A DNA stretch of 5,243 nt from Roseovarius sp. (lineage in GTDB: Bacteria; Pseudomonadota; Alphaproteobacteria; Rhodobacterales; Rhodobacteraceae): positions 1 through 5,243 of the forward strand of contig JALQUE010000271.1 in NCBI GenBank assembly GCA_023260815.1, read 5' to 3'. The notes under the pieces were generated by a model. The model was not told where the DNA came from, made no database searches, and saw only the letters and a program-made list of their open reading frames with translations. This document shows, piece by piece, positions 4,555 through 5,243 of the stretch (position 1 is the stretch's first letter; each line of letters begins with the position of its first letter). A program made the translations under genes and the position numbers.

Positions 4555-5243
4555 ATGCGCGTCTATTACGATCGTGATTGCGATATCAACCTGATCAAGG
4601 ACAAGAAAGTCGCCATTCTTGGCTATGGCAGCCAGGGTCATGCCCATGCGCTGAACCTGCGCGACTCGGGAGCCAAGAACCTGTGTGTCGCCCTGCGCGA
4701 AGGCTCCAAGAGCGCCAAGAAGGCCGAAGCCGAAGGCCTTGAGGTCAAAGGTATCGCCGAGGCCGCCGCATGGTGTGACGTGATGATGTTCACCATGCCT
4801 GACGAATTGCAGGCGGAAACCTACCGCAAATATGTGCATGACAACATCAAGCCGGGTGCTGCAATCGCCTTTGCCCACGGCCTGAACGTGCATTTCGGCC
4901 TGATCGAGCCGAAAGAGGGCATCGACGTCATCATGATGGCGCCCAAGGGTCCGGGTCACACCGTGCGCGGCGAATACACGAAGGGCGGCGGCGTGCCCTG
5001 CCTCGTGGCGGTGCATAACGACGCGTCGGGTCGTGCTCTGGAAATCGGTCTGAGCTATTGCTCGGCCATCGGTGGCGGCCGCTCGGGCATCATCGAGACC
5101 AACTTCCGCGAAGAGTGCGAAACCGACCTCTTCGGTGAGCAGGCGGTTCTTTGCGGTGGCCTCGTTGAGCTGATCCGCATGGGCTTTGAGACCCTCGTGG
5201 AAGCGGGCTACGAGCCGGAAATGGCCTATTTCGAGTGTCTGCA
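4555..5243 (+). CDS. ilvC: Ketol-acid reductoisomerase (NADP+), class I, 5' part only
   Basis: The frame is open from ATG 4555 to the window end, giving 229 codons of a protein usually about 330-340 residues in class I. IlvC converts 2-acetolactate or 2-aceto-2-hydroxybutyrate to the dihydroxy acids of valine/leucine and isoleucine synthesis, using NADPH and Mg2+ in the cytosol. The Rossmann motif is VAILGYGSQGHAHALNLRDSG, residues 19-39. LREGSKS follows, with R48, S51 and S53 in the short loop typical of NADPH preference. The catalytic-histidine segment is AFAHGLN (H108), then MAPKGPGHTVR (128-138). The metal-binding motif is ETDLFGEQ, with D191 and E195. The next expected metal ligand is E227 in YFECL, just before the cut. 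The N-terminus MRVYYDRDCDINLI is typical for Proteobacteria. It diverges from two AsnC/Lrp regulators and has a strong ribosome binding site. Confidence 0.97.
   Translation, partial: MRVYYDRDCDINLIKDKKVAILGYGSQGHAHALNLRDSGAKNLCVALREGSKSAKKAEAEGLEVKGIAEAAAWCDVMMFTMPDELQAETYRKYVHDNIKPGAAIAFAHGLNVHFGLIEPKEGIDVIMMAPKGPGHTVRGEYTKGGGVPCLVAVHNDASGRALEIGLSYCSAIGGGRSGIIETNFREECETDLFGEQAVLCGGLVELIRMGFETLVEAGYEPEMAYFECL

Noticed and set aside
4513..5016. 167-codon minus-strand frame at the right end
   Set aside because: It is antisense to ilvC, whose plus-strand motifs are unambiguous.
1..5243. Mobile element, CRISPR array, tRNA or rRNA
   Set aside because: No transposase or integrase, no regularly spaced long repeats, and no tRNA- or rRNA-like segment was seen on reading both strands.

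Overview
The window looks like chromosomal DNA of an alphaproteobacterium, most likely Rhodobacteraceae (Roseobacter-type). This is inferred from the GC-rich coding sequence, the protein sequences, and a neighbourhood in which ilvC lies beside AsnC/Lrp regulators; no 16S or other marker is present. Every call comes from reading the sequence and its translation, without a database search.

Left part, plus strand (1-1746): the last 64 codons of a HAD-superfamily phosphatase (probably the pyrimidine 5'-nucleotidase type), a 70-residue two-helix membrane protein of unknown function, and a complete UbiH/UbiF/COQ6-type FAD monooxygenase expected to hydroxylate the ubiquinone ring. The last two are 50 nt apart, have similar ribosome binding sites, and may be co-transcribed.

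Centre, minus strand (1785-4421): in transcription order, two tandem AsnC/Lrp regulators joined by an ATGA stop-start overlap, a small exported OB-fold protein of the YgiW/BOF type, and a class V PLP aminotransferase resembling alanine/serine-glyoxylate aminotransferases. The aminotransferase converges on the monooxygenase, with a GC-rich hairpin between their stop codons. Another strong hairpin separates the BOF gene from the aminotransferase.

Right part, plus strand (4555-end): the first 229 codons of ilvC, ketol-acid reductoisomerase, the second common step of branched-chain amino acid synthesis. It diverges from the Lrp pair across a 133-nt intergenic region. A 65-nt stretch of that region is only about 25% GC and carries near-identical direct repeats and an inverted repeat, which fit an Lrp-type operator controlling both directions.

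The genes are ordinary housekeeping and metabolic genes. I found no mobile element, CRISPR array, RNA gene or evident new multi-gene system. The most interesting element is the ilvC/Lrp-Lrp divergent control region, where repeats overlap both the upstream regulator's start codon and a possible ilvC -35 element.
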